NCBI GenBank assembly: GCA_905233165.1
Contig: CAJODL010000004.1
Coordinates: 85,436-149,435, forward strand
Reading direction: 5' to 3'
Length of the DNA: 64,000 nt
Source of the DNA: an uncultured Prevotella sp.
GTDB lineage: Bacteria; Bacteroidota; Bacteroidia; Bacteroidales; Bacteroidaceae
How positions within the stretch are numbered: the stretch's first letter is position 1; each line of letters begins with the position of its first letter. The position numbers and the translations under genes were made by a program. The notes under the pieces are model-generated. The model was not told the origin of the DNA and ran no database searches. It was given only the letters and a program-made list of their open reading frames with translations. Below, one piece after another: positions 26,543-35,298 of the stretch.

Positions 26543-26575
26543 ACAAAGGTACAATTAAGTTTTGAGAAATGCAAA
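26543..26575 (-). promoter_or_regulatory. Promoter of the etfBA operon
   Basis: On the minus strand TTTG (26572-26575) is followed after 20 nt by TACCTTTGT (26543-26551). This fits the Bacteroidetes consensus and gives a 5' untranslated region of about 40 nt. Confidence 0.8.
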
Positions 26576-26643
26576 AAATAAACAAAAAATAACACAACAA
26601 TTGCGACTCTTTTCACGTTATTAAAGAGAAAAAAGGAAAAACA

Positions 26644-27165
26644 ATGGAAAAGCGCAATCTTATAACCTCTGATAAAGATACAGAATTGTTCCCAGAAGTT
26701 GATGAAGCAGGCAATGCGATAGGACAGATTACTCGTGCTGAGGCCCATGATGGTACAAAACGCCTGCATCCTGTGGTTCATCTGCATGTTTTCAATTCTC
26801 GCGGAGAATTGTACCTGCAGCATCGTGCAAAATGGAAGAAGGTACAGCCGGATAAATGGGATACAGCCACTGGCGGACATGTAGATTGGGGAGAAGATGT
26901 GATGGCAGCTTTGGCTCGTGAGGTGAGTGAAGAGATAGGACTGCCATCAGATAGCTATACACCGAAACTTGTCAAGACATATATCTTTGAGAATAATATA
27001 GAACGTGAACTGGTATATGTTTTCACGACAGAATATGACGGAGAATTACATCCGTCACCTACAGAGACGCAAGGTGGTAAGTTCTGGAGCGTTAACGATA
27101 TACGCTCCGCTATAGGTAAGAATGTTCTTACCCCAATGTTTGAGAAGGAATTTTTGCTTCTCTAA
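26644..27165 (+). CDS. Nudix hydrolase
   Basis: A 173-residue protein with a complete Nudix box (GX5EX7REUXEEXGU: GGHVDWGE...REVSEEIGL, residues about 79-101). The N-terminal part (ELFPEVDEAGNAIGQITRAE) and the PVVHLHVFNSRGELYLQHR strand resemble IPP-isomerase-like Nudix proteins of the YfcD type. The substrate is not known. It is transcribed away from etfB and its stop codon overlaps the end of the convergent transporter gene by a few bases. Confidence 0.88.
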   Translation: MEKRNLITSDKDTELFPEVDEAGNAIGQITRAEAHDGTKRLHPVVHLHVFNSRGELYLQHRAKWKKVQPDKWDTATGGHVDWGEDVMAALAREVSEEIGLPSDSYTPKLVKTYIFENNIERELVYVFTTEYDGELHPSPTETQGGKFWSVNDIRSAIGKNVLTPMFEKEFLLL

Positions 27166-28184
27166 CCCTTAACCGTTTCATCTTCCTCGTCCCTGTTTCT
27201 AAACCATGTAGCCAATATGGTTCCGGAAATAGAATGCCATGCACAACTAACAGCAGCAGGTATTACGGCAAGCGGACAGCTGATGGCAAAGAAAGTTGAA
27301 GCAAGAACAGTGGCAAGACCTGCATTCTGCATGCCTACTTCAATAGAAATGGTGCGGTTTTTAGCTTTTGAGAAACCGAAGATCTTTCCTACGCTATAAC
27401 CTGTAAGGTACCCAAGGCTGTTGTGACAAAGTACAACGGCAAATACGATGAGGAAGAATGTTAATCCTTCTATCATCAGTTTGTCCCTTACGGCAGCAAT
27501 CACGCCGCCTACTATGCAAGCAAGTCCTAATACCGAAAAAGCGGGCATTACAGCTTGTGCCTTTTTGAACCCTTCGTTGTGACCATAGAAGAGGTTAGCG
27601 AAGAAGCCTATGCTGACAGGTAATAGTGTGACAATGAGGATGTTCAGGAACATTCCCAAAGCATCAACTTCGACCTGTTCTCCAGCAAGCCAAAGCACCA
27701 ATATTGGTGTAACAATAGGGGCGAGCAAAGTAGATACAGTTGTCATTCCGACAGAGTATGCAACATCGCCTCTACAGAGGTATGACATGATATTGCTGGA
27801 AACCCCTCCAGGACAGCATCCTACCAGTATTAATCCCACTACTATAGGTTGAAAAGCATTTCCGAAAAGCGAAAAGTGAAAAACTGTTTCACACAAAGTA
27901 CTTGCGCCGATTGTTAGACTCCATGCTATCAGGGGCATGAGACTGTATTGTGCACACGTGCCGATAAGGATGTCTAAAGGTCTGGCAGCAAGGATTCGCA
28001 TATCATGCATCGTAAGAGTTAAACCCATAGTAAGCATGATGAATCCCAAGATACATGATTGTGTGGTGCCGTGAACCCATGTAAAAAGCTCAGGTACGAA
28101 GTATGTCACTACTGCGATGGCTATGATAAACCATGAAGTGTAGGTGGACAGCCATTGGCTGAATTTATACAGTAAATTATACAT
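27162..28184 (-). CDS. Bile acid:sodium symporter (BASS) family transporter
   Basis: A 340-residue membrane protein with about 10 transmembrane segments of the BASS/SBF fold. Typical segments are GFIMLTMGLTLT, VGLILVGCCPGGVSSNIMSYL (the crossover region with conserved CCPGG) and TISIEVGMQNAGLATVLAS. It may import bile acids, pantoate or organic acids with Na+; the substrate cannot be told. I place the start at ATG 28184: an upstream in-frame codon at 28220 lies beyond the -7 promoter element at 28193-28201 and would not be transcribed. Confidence 0.87.
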   Translation of the reverse strand: MYNLLYKFSQWLSTYTSWFIIAIAVVTYFVPELFTWVHGTTQSCILGFIMLTMGLTLTMHDMRILAARPLDILIGTCAQYSLMPLIAWSLTIGASTLCETVFHFSLFGNAFQPIVVGLILVGCCPGGVSSNIMSYLCRGDVAYSVGMTTVSTLLAPIVTPILVLWLAGEQVEVDALGMFLNILIVTLLPVSIGFFANLFYGHNEGFKKAQAVMPAFSVLGLACIVGGVIAAVRDKLMIEGLTFFLIVFAVVLCHNSLGYLTGYSVGKIFGFSKAKNRTISIEVGMQNAGLATVLASTFFAISCPLAVIPAAVSCAWHSISGTILATWFRNRDEEDETVKG

Positions 28185-28192
28185 AATTGGCC

Positions 28193-28201
28193 GCAAAGGT
28201 A
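28193..28201 (-). promoter_or_regulatory. -7 promoter element of the BASS transporter gene
   Basis: TACCTTTGC on the minus strand ends only 8 nt before the ATG at 28184, so the mRNA would have almost no 5' untranslated region. No perfect TTTG is seen at the expected distance upstream. Confidence 0.6.
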
Positions 28202-28284
28202 ATATAAAGAATTGATACAAGGTAATTTTTATGCGTAAAAATAAGGATAAAGGTATATAATTTAGAGTTAAGAAATCTTATTTC

Positions 28285-28316
28285 TTTGTTATTTCGCTAT
28301 TTTTTTGTATCTTTGC
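28285..28316 (+). promoter_or_regulatory. Promoter of ftsY
   Basis: TTTG (28285-28288) is followed after 19 nt by TATCTTTGC (28308-28316), matching the Bacteroidetes consensus. The ftsY start codon is at 28344. Confidence 0.85.
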
Positions 28317-28343
28317 GCCCGAAATTTAATTATATAATAGTAA

Positions 28344-29300
28344 ATGGGCTTTTTCGGATTATTTAGCAAAGAGAAAAAAGAGACATTAGATAAAGGTCTT
28401 GAAAAGACAAAGCAGAGTTTCTTTGACAAGGTGGTTCGTGTCGTTGCAGCGAAAGATACTGTTGATGACGATGTACTTGACGACCTTGAGGAGATGCTTA
28501 TCACCAGCGATGTCGGTGTTGATACTACTCTAAAGATTATTAAGAGAATACAGGAACGTGTTGCCCGTGAAAAATATGTGTCAACCAGCGAACTCAACAA
28601 TATATTGCGCGAAGAGATAGCCACCCTTATGGAAGAAAATAATGTTCAGGGTGATGGCTCTTGGACAATTCCTACAGATCATAAACCATATGTGATACTT
28701 GTAGTTGGTGTAAACGGAGTAGGTAAGACAACTACTATTGGTAAGTTGGCTCATCTGTTTAAGTCTGAAGGTTTGAAGGTCGTGCTTGGAGCTGCTGATA
28801 CCTTCAGGGCAGCTGCTGTAGAGCAGTTATGCATCTGGGGTGAGAGAGTGGGAGTGACAGTTGTAAAGCAACAGATGGGTGCAGATCCTGCCAGCGTGGC
28901 ATTTGATACTCTGCAGTCAGCAAAGGCAAGTGATGCTGATGTGGTGTTGATAGATACCGCAGGACGATTGCATAACAAAGTGAATCTCATGAATGAGCTC
29001 AAGAAAATCAAGGAGGTGATGAAGAAGGTGATGCCTGAGGCTCCTGATGAGGTGATGCTTGTACTTGATGGCTCAACAGGACAGAATGCCTTCGAACAGG
29101 CAAAACAGTTCTCGGCTGTTACACAGATAACTTCTCTTGCAATTACAAAAATTGACGGAACAGCAAAGGGTGGAGTAGTAATAGGAATTTCCGACCAACT
29201 GAAAGTGCCTGTAAAGTATATAGGATTGGGAGAAGGGATGGAAGACCTGCAGTTGTTTAACAGACAGGAATTCGTAAATTCGCTTTTCGATAACAAATGA
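28344..29300 (+). CDS. ftsY: Signal recognition particle receptor FtsY
   Basis: A 318-residue SRP GTPase. After a short N-terminal segment (MGFFGLFSKEKKETLDKGLEKTKQ) come the NG domains with GVNGVGKTTTIGKLA (P-loop, about 133-147), DTFRAAAVEQL, DTAGR and TKIDGTAKGG. Family role: docking of ribosome-SRP complexes at the membrane. The long acidic A domain of E. coli is absent, as in many bacteria. It overlaps rimO by 4 nt. Confidence 0.96.
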   Translation: MGFFGLFSKEKKETLDKGLEKTKQSFFDKVVRVVAAKDTVDDDVLDDLEEMLITSDVGVDTTLKIIKRIQERVAREKYVSTSELNNILREEIATLMEENNVQGDGSWTIPTDHKPYVILVVGVNGVGKTTTIGKLAHLFKSEGLKVVLGAADTFRAAAVEQLCIWGERVGVTVVKQQMGADPASVAFDTLQSAKASDADVVLIDTAGRLHNKVNLMNELKKIKEVMKKVMPEAPDEVMLVLDGSTGQNAFEQAKQFSAVTQITSLAITKIDGTAKGGVVIGISDQLKVPVKYIGLGEGMEDLQLFNRQEFVNSLFDNK

Positions 29301-30595
29301 TAGATATTATTTCCCTTGGTTGCTCAAAAAATCTCGTTGATAGCGAGACATTGCAAAGACTGTTCCTGAAGAATGGTCTTCGCTGTGCTATTGACGCACC
29401 AAAGGTAACGGGAGATACGGTCATCATAAATACCTGCGGATTCATAGAAGATGCAAAACAGGAAAGTATAGACACCATCTTGCAGTTTGCTGATGCCAAA
29501 ACGAAAGGTAGCATCCGTCATCTGTATGTTATGGGATGTCTTTCCCAACGCTATATGGAAGAACTGCAGCAGGAGATTCCTGAGGTTGATAAGTATTACG
29601 GAAAGTTCGATTGGAAGGGCCTGGTGGAGGAATGTAGCAAGAATGTAACTCCATCTTCAAAAATTTCACCGAAAGCTAACAAGGCTTCACAAGCAACAAA
29701 ATATTCCTGCTACATAAAGATTTCGGAAGGCTGCGACAGACATTGTGCCTATTGTGCTATTCCTCTTATTACGGGAAAACACCAAAGCCGTGATATAGAA
29801 GATATTCTGGACGAAGTGAGAGCGCGGGTAAAGGAGGGTGTAAAGGAATTTAATGTCATTGCACAGGAACTGACCTATTACGGTGTTGATAAAGACGGTA
29901 AGCGTCATATAGCAGAACTGATAAAAAAGATGGCAGATATTCCTGGTGTACATTGGATAAGACTTCACTATGCCTATCCTACACAATTCCCTATGGACCT
30001 GCTGAAGGTAATGCGTGAAAAAGAAAATGTCTGCAAATATCTTGACATAGCATTGCAACACATCTCAACAAATGTGCTTAGCAATATGCGCCGCAAAACT
30101 ACCAAGGAGGAGACAATAGAACTGATAAAGCGGTTGCGCGAAGAGGTACCGGGCATATGTCTTAGAACGACAATGATGGTAGGATATCCGGGAGAGACGG
30201 AAGAGAACTTCAATGAATTGATAGACTTTGTAAAATGGGCACGCTTTGAGCGTTTGGGCGCTTTTGCTTATTCTGAAGAGGAAGATACTTATAGCGCAGA
30301 GCATTTTAAAGATGATATACCAGAAGAAGTTAAGCAGGCGCGTCTCAGTAAACTGATGAGGGTACAACAGCGCATCTCACATGAGATAATGGATGAGAAT
30401 ATCGGAAAAACCCTCGAAGTTGTTATCGATAGGATAGAGAATGATTATTACATTGCTCGCAGCCAATACTCTTCACCAGAGGTGGACCCGGAAATACTGA
30501 TTAGTGCAGAGGATGTGCAACTGAAAGTAGGGGAGTTTTACAATGTTGAGATAACTGATTCGGAAGATTTTGATTTATATGCGAAAATAAAATAA
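29297..30595 (+). CDS. rimO: Ribosomal protein S12 methylthiotransferase RimO
   Basis: A 432-residue radical-SAM methylthiotransferase that modifies an aspartate of ribosomal protein S12. The order is: UPF0004 domain with SLGCSKNLVDSE and CGFIEDAKQES and GCLSQRY (three Cys for the auxiliary cluster), the radical-SAM triad CDRHCAYC (about residue 149-156), and a C-terminal TRAM domain. It overlaps ftsY by 4 nt and is followed by two HU-type genes. Confidence 0.94.
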   Translation: MIDIISLGCSKNLVDSETLQRLFLKNGLRCAIDAPKVTGDTVIINTCGFIEDAKQESIDTILQFADAKTKGSIRHLYVMGCLSQRYMEELQQEIPEVDKYYGKFDWKGLVEECSKNVTPSSKISPKANKASQATKYSCYIKISEGCDRHCAYCAIPLITGKHQSRDIEDILDEVRARVKEGVKEFNVIAQELTYYGVDKDGKRHIAELIKKMADIPGVHWIRLHYAYPTQFPMDLLKVMREKENVCKYLDIALQHISTNVLSNMRRKTTKEETIELIKRLREEVPGICLRTTMMVGYPGETEENFNELIDFVKWARFERLGAFAYSEEEDTYSAEHFKDDIPEEVKQARLSKLMRVQQRISHEIMDENIGKTLEVVIDRIENDYYIARSQYSSPEVDPEILISAEDVQLKVGEFYNVEITDSEDFDLYAKIK

Positions 30596-30598
30596 TAT

Positions 30599-30853
30599 AT
30601 GAACAACAAAGATTTAATTTCGGCCTTGTCACAGAAAACGGGCGGTAAGACAACAGACACACAGAGTATGGTGTTGACAACTGTTAAAGCCATAATTGAT
30701 AAGATGTGTGATGCAGAAGCTGTCAACATCAACGGGTTAGGAACATTTGACGTGAGAAAACGAAATGAAAGAATCATTGTCAATCCAGGAACAGGAAAGA
30801 AAAATCTGGTGCCACCAAAACTCGTTGCAACATTTAAACCAAGAAAAAGGTAG
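30599..30853 (+). CDS. HU-family DNA-binding protein (short)
   Basis: An 84-residue protein of the HU/IHF fold. The helical N-terminal half (MNNKDLISALSQKTGGKTTDTQSM) is followed by the beta-arm region GLGTFDVRKRNERIIVNPGTGK and a basic end (FKPRKR). The arm motif differs from the classical GRNPxTG as NPGTGKK. It binds and bends DNA by family. It starts 4 nt after rimO and is followed 11 nt later by a second HU-type gene. Confidence 0.88.
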   Translation: MNNKDLISALSQKTGGKTTDTQSMVLTTVKAIIDKMCDAEAVNINGLGTFDVRKRNERIIVNPGTGKKNLVPPKLVATFKPRKR

Positions 30854-30863
30854 GTAAAAGATT

Positions 30864-31685
30864 ATGGTAACAATAAAAGATATAGCCAAGATAGTAGCTT
30901 CTCAACATAATATCAAGGTTGCAGAAGCTGAAGAGTTCGTACAGAAGCTGGTAGATACTATCAACGAAGGTTTGGAAGTTGACAGATTGGTAAAAATCAA
31001 GGGCTTTGGTACATTTAAGATGCAGGCAATGAAATCTCGTGCCAGCGTTAATGTGAATACTGGTGAGAGAGTAATCATTGGCGAACACGATAGGATAACT
31101 TTCCTGCCTGATGCTATGATGAAGAATGCTATTAACAAGCCATTCGCTCATTTCGAGACTGTAGAGATAGACGACGAAAGTCCTTTGCTTGATGAAATGA
31201 CTCCCGTAGATGATACTGATGATTCTTTGGACGAAGAACAAGAGGAAATCTTAGATGAGCCAAAGGTGGAAACCAAAGATGAGCCCCAAAAGGAGCCAAA
31301 GAAAGAGGTAAAGCCTGCAGAAAAGGTCGAGGCGAAGGTTGAAGAAAAACCTGTTGCTCTATCAATAGATGATGATGGTCAAGAGTCTATTTCAGAGCGT
31401 ATGCAGGGAAGCAGCAATGTCTTCGTTGGCATAGCAGCTGGAATATTTATTGTGATTGCTGCGATATATGGATTCAGCAGATACAATAATGCGACCTCTA
31501 CACCATCAGTACAACCACAAACAGTAGTAGTAGATACTGTGAGCCGAGATACGGCAAATGTTGATACTACAATCGTGAAAAATGAAGGTCAACCTGTTGT
31601 TGAGAACGATGACACTACATCTGTTTCCCCCAAAAAATCAAGACGTCACGGCCGTAAATACAGAAGACACCGTAGAAGAAGATAA
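30864..31685 (+). CDS. HU-like DNA-binding protein with membrane anchor and basic tail
   Basis: A 273-residue protein in four parts. Residues 1 to about 90 form an HU/IHF domain (MVTIKDIAKIVASQHNIKVA; VKIKGFGTFKM; VNVNTGERVIIGEHDRITFLP). Residues about 100-170 are an acidic, then Lys/Glu/Pro-rich linker. Residues about 183-204 (NVFVGIAAGIFIVIAAIYGF) are one transmembrane helix. The end is a Thr/Val-rich stretch and a very basic tail (RRHGRKYRRHRRRR). This would tie a DNA-binding domain to the inner membrane. Similar HU-TM proteins exist in other Bacteroidales as far as I recall, but the function is not established. Confidence 0.8.
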   Translation: MVTIKDIAKIVASQHNIKVAEAEEFVQKLVDTINEGLEVDRLVKIKGFGTFKMQAMKSRASVNVNTGERVIIGEHDRITFLPDAMMKNAINKPFAHFETVEIDDESPLLDEMTPVDDTDDSLDEEQEEILDEPKVETKDEPQKEPKKEVKPAEKVEAKVEEKPVALSIDDDGQESISERMQGSSNVFVGIAAGIFIVIAAIYGFSRYNNATSTPSVQPQTVVVDTVSRDTANVDTTIVKNEGQPVVENDDTTSVSPKKSRRHGRKYRRHRRRR

Positions 31686-31688
31686 TAA

Positions 31689-34193
31689 ATGGAAGATATA
31701 TTTTCAAAGTTTACATTAGACGATTTTAATAAAGACGATTCTGAAGGCTTCGTGCGCATAACGGAATTTGAAGGCGACTTTACCGAGATGCTGAAGGGAC
31801 AGCAGGAAGGCGATATGCCTGTCCTCGTAACTAGAAATATGGTTAACTTCCCTCTTATTCTTGCCTCCATAACGATAGCACGCAGCACAACACGTCAACT
31901 TATCAAATATCTCGAGAAGCACAAGAGAGATAAGTTTGCTATGTTCTGCCAGAAGGACCCTTCAATTGAATATCCTACATCGGAAGACCTTTGTGAATAT
32001 GGCGTCATAACCCAGTTTATAAAAGTGTTCGAAGTACCTGGTCAGGAGAATCGTATTGCTTTCCTCGCACATCCCCTTGCTCGTTGTCGCATCGGTGAGG
32101 TGTTGCAGGAGGAACCTTATATTAAGGCCCACATAATACCTGCCCCAGAGGATGAACCTGATGCTAATGATATGGAGTATCAGACAATGCTTAACGACCT
32201 GAACTCAAAGGTACGTGAATATATCCAAAAAACCGATTCCTTCACTTTTGAGATGCAGATGGTATTGAAGGACTTGGCAAATCCTGTGCAGCTCCTGAAT
32301 ACTGTGTCATACTTCATGCCGTTTAAACTTACGGAGAAGATGCACCTGTTGGCATGTGGTGATTTGAAAATGCGTTGCTTCGAACTACTGCAACTGATGA
32401 ATCGTGAGATACAATATGCGGATATGCGTATTGATATTCATAATCGTACCCAGCATGCTATCGATGTTGAGCAGAAGGAATATTTCCTGCGCCAGCAATT
32501 GAAGAGTATCAATCAGCAGTTGGGACGCGAAGACGGGTCACCAGAAAAGGCAAAACTGCGTGAGAAGGCTGCAACGAAAAAGTGGAACAAGGAAACTAGC
32601 GAATTTTTTGAAAAGGAGATGGAACGCCTTGACCAGCTTCACGTGCAGAGCTCGGACTATAATACGCAGCTTACATACCTCCAGAAACTGGTCGAACTTC
32701 CTTGGAATGAATATACTGAAGACAATCTGGACCTCCATCATGCTGAACGTGTACTTAATCGCGACCACTATGGAATGGAGAAGGTAAAGGAGCGTATCTT
32801 GGAATATGTTTCCGTACTCCTTATGCGTGGTGACCTGAAATCTCCGATATTGTGTTTGTATGGCCCTCCAGGAGTTGGTAAGACTTCTCTTGGTAAGAGT
32901 ATTGCTGATGCCTTGGGAAGAAAGTATGTCCGTATGTCCTTAGGTGGTTTGCATGATGAGGCTGAGATACGAGGACATCGCCGTACTTACGTCGGTGCTA
33001 TGCCAGGTCGTATAATTAAAAGTATAGAGAAGGCAGGCTCATCAAATCCTGTCCTTATTCTTGACGAGATAGATAAGGTAACACAGAATACCATTAATGG
33101 AGACCCGGCTTCGGCTCTGTTGGAGGTATTAGATCCAGAGCAGAATACGGCCTTCCACGATAACTATCTCGATCTTGACTACGATCTGTCAAAAGTTCTC
33201 TTTATTGCTACGGCAAATGATTTGTCAACAATACCGTCTCCTCTGCGTGATCGTATGGAGATAATAGAACTCTCTGGATATACTACAGAAGAAAAGACGG
33301 AGATAGCAAAGCGCCACCTTGTACCACGCGAGAAAGATAAGACGGGATTGTCTTCTTTCAAGAATATAAAGTTCCCAAAGAAGACCCTCGAATATATCGT
33401 CGAGCGATATACTCGTGAAAGTGGTGTGCGACAACTGGAGAAACAGATTAATAAAGCTCTTCGCAAGATAGCATATAAGATTGCGAAGGAGGGTTCTATG
33501 GATTCGTCCATCGAATTGTTGGAGTCTCCTTTGAAACCAGAGAATGTAACGGAATTGTTGGGAAATCCTCCTTTCTATCGTGACATCTATCAGGGCAATG
33601 ACTATGCTGGTGTCGTAACAGGTTTGGCATGGACAAGTGTCGGTGGCGAAATACTCTTCATTGAGACATCTCTGTCAAAGGGTAAGGAAGGAAAACTGAC
33701 CCTTACAGGTAATCTTGGAGATGTGATGAAGGAGAGTGCTGTTATTGCTCTTGAATATGTCAAGGCACATGCAGAATACCTCAATATCGATTCTCGCATA
33801 TTCCAATCATGGAACATACACATCCATGTACCTGAAGGCGCAACACCAAAGGATGGTCCATCTGCCGGCATTACAATAGCAACCTCCATAGCATCAGCCA
33901 TTACCCAAAGGAAAGTGCGTAAGAATGTTGCAATGACAGGCGAGATAACCCTTCGCGGAAAAGTATTGCCGGTTGGTGGCATAAAGGAGAAACTCTTGGC
34001 TGCCAAGCGTGCTGGTATAACCGATATCGTGATGTGCTCTGCAAATAAGAAGGATGTTGAGGAGATACCTGAGCAGTACTTGAAAGGTGTAAAATTCCAT
34101 TTCGTAGAGAATGTCCGTGATGTATGGGATTTTGCATTAACAGATGAATTAGTAGAAAATCCGCTGAATTTTGAAATTCCAGATACAAAATAA
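31689..34193 (+). CDS. lon: ATP-dependent protease Lon
   Basis: An 834-residue serine protease of the AAA+ class. The N-terminal LON substrate domain is followed by a coiled-coil region (EYFLRQQLKSINQQLG), the ATPase with Walker A GPPGVGKTSLG and Walker B LILDEIDK, and the protease domain with the catalytic Ser in PKDGPSAG and Lys in GGIKEKLLAAKRAG. It degrades misfolded and regulatory proteins in the cytoplasm. It starts 3 nt after the HU-TM gene and overlaps tgt. Confidence 0.97.
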   Translation: MEDIFSKFTLDDFNKDDSEGFVRITEFEGDFTEMLKGQQEGDMPVLVTRNMVNFPLILASITIARSTTRQLIKYLEKHKRDKFAMFCQKDPSIEYPTSEDLCEYGVITQFIKVFEVPGQENRIAFLAHPLARCRIGEVLQEEPYIKAHIIPAPEDEPDANDMEYQTMLNDLNSKVREYIQKTDSFTFEMQMVLKDLANPVQLLNTVSYFMPFKLTEKMHLLACGDLKMRCFELLQLMNREIQYADMRIDIHNRTQHAIDVEQKEYFLRQQLKSINQQLGREDGSPEKAKLREKAATKKWNKETSEFFEKEMERLDQLHVQSSDYNTQLTYLQKLVELPWNEYTEDNLDLHHAERVLNRDHYGMEKVKERILEYVSVLLMRGDLKSPILCLYGPPGVGKTSLGKSIADALGRKYVRMSLGGLHDEAEIRGHRRTYVGAMPGRIIKSIEKAGSSNPVLILDEIDKVTQNTINGDPASALLEVLDPEQNTAFHDNYLDLDYDLSKVLFIATANDLSTIPSPLRDRMEIIELSGYTTEEKTEIAKRHLVPREKDKTGLSSFKNIKFPKKTLEYIVERYTRESGVRQLEKQINKALRKIAYKIAKEGSMDSSIELLESPLKPENVTELLGNPPFYRDIYQGNDYAGVVTGLAWTSVGGEILFIETSLSKGKEGKLTLTGNLGDVMKESAVIALEYVKAHAEYLNIDSRIFQSWNIHIHVPEGATPKDGPSAGITIATSIASAITQRKVRKNVAMTGEITLRGKVLPVGGIKEKLLAAKRAGITDIVMCSANKKDVEEIPEQYLKGVKFHFVENVRDVWDFALTDELVENPLNFEIPDTK

Positions 34194-35298
34194 CGACCCC
34201 TACAGTAGCGCCCGTGCTGGTGTTCTCACGACAGATAATGGTGAGATACGTACTCCCATCTTCATGCCTGTGGGTACTGTCGGCTCCGTAAAAGCTGTTC
34301 ACTTCGAGGAATTGCGCCGTCAGGTGAAGGCCCAGATAATTCTTGGTAATACCTATCACCTGTATCTGCGTCCGGGGATGGATATTCTGCGAAAGGCTGG
34401 CGGTTTGCATCAGTTCATAGGGTGGGAGAGACCTATCCTGACGGACTCTGGTGGTTTTCAGGTTTTTTCTCTTACGGGTATTCGTAAGTTGACGGAGGAG
34501 GGATGTGAGTTCCGCAGCCATATCGATGGCTCGAAGCATATTTTTACCCCTGAAAATGTCATGGATACCGAGCGTACCATCGGTGCCGATATTATCATGG
34601 CTCTTGACGAGTGTGCTCCGGGACAGAGTGATTGGCAGTATGCCCGTAAGTCGCTCGACCTGACACATAGGTGGTTGGATCGTTGTATCAAGCGCTTTAA
34701 CGAAACAGAACCGCTTTATGGTTACAAGCAATCCCTGTTCCCGATTGTGCAAGGATGTTCATATAAGGATTTGCGTCAGGAGTCAGCAAAGTATATTGCC
34801 GACAAGGGATGTGATGGTAACGCTATCGGTGGTCTGGCGGTAGGAGAACCTACGGAAGTGATGTATGAAATGGTGGAAGTAGTAAATGAGATTCTGCCAA
34901 AAGATAAGCCACGTTACCTTATGGGAGTCGGTACTCCTTGGAATATTCTTGAGAACATAGAACGCGGTGTGGATATGTTTGATTGTGTTATGCCGACGCG
35001 AAACGGGCGTAATGCTATGCTGTTCACATATGAGGGTACTATAAATATGAAGAACAAGAAGTGGGAAGACGACTTCACACCGATTGACCCGGATGGCTGC
35101 GATATCGATAGGATTACGACAAAAGCATATCTGCACCATCTTTTTAAAGCGCAGGAATATCTCGCATTGCAGATAGCCTCTATTCATAATCTGGCTTTCT
35201 ATTTACGACTCGTGGGTGATGCCCGTGAACACATAATAAAAGGTGATTTCACACAATGGAAGAAAAGCATTATAGAGAATATGCAGAGAAGGCGATAA
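34171..35298 (+). CDS. tgt: tRNA-guanine transglycosylase (queuosine pathway)
   Basis: A 375-residue enzyme that replaces the wobble guanine in tRNA by preQ1. The start TTG 34171 gives the family-typical N terminus MKFQIQNNDPYSSARAG and overlaps lon by 23 nt. Active-site motifs are DSGGFQVFS and MPTRNGRNAM. The usual zinc ligand pattern Cys-x-Cys-x-x-Cys before the conserved AYLHHL is not there: the segment reads PDGCDIDRITTKAYLHHL with one Cys. From memory other Bacteroidetes Tgt proteins also lack it, so the enzyme is probably active. Confidence 0.93.
   Translation: MKFQIQNNDPYSSARAGVLTTDNGEIRTPIFMPVGTVGSVKAVHFEELRRQVKAQIILGNTYHLYLRPGMDILRKAGGLHQFIGWERPILTDSGGFQVFSLTGIRKLTEEGCEFRSHIDGSKHIFTPENVMDTERTIGADIIMALDECAPGQSDWQYARKSLDLTHRWLDRCIKRFNETEPLYGYKQSLFPIVQGCSYKDLRQESAKYIADKGCDGNAIGGLAVGEPTEVMYEMVEVVNEILPKDKPRYLMGVGTPWNILENIERGVDMFDCVMPTRNGRNAMLFTYEGTINMKNKKWEDDFTPIDPDGCDIDRITTKAYLHHLFKAQEYLALQIASIHNLAFYLRLVGDAREHIIKGDFTQWKKSIIENMQRRR

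Noticed and set aside
28185..28220. Longer N terminus of the BASS transporter
   Set aside because: The upstream start lies before the -7 promoter element, and the extra residues are not part of the family's sequence.
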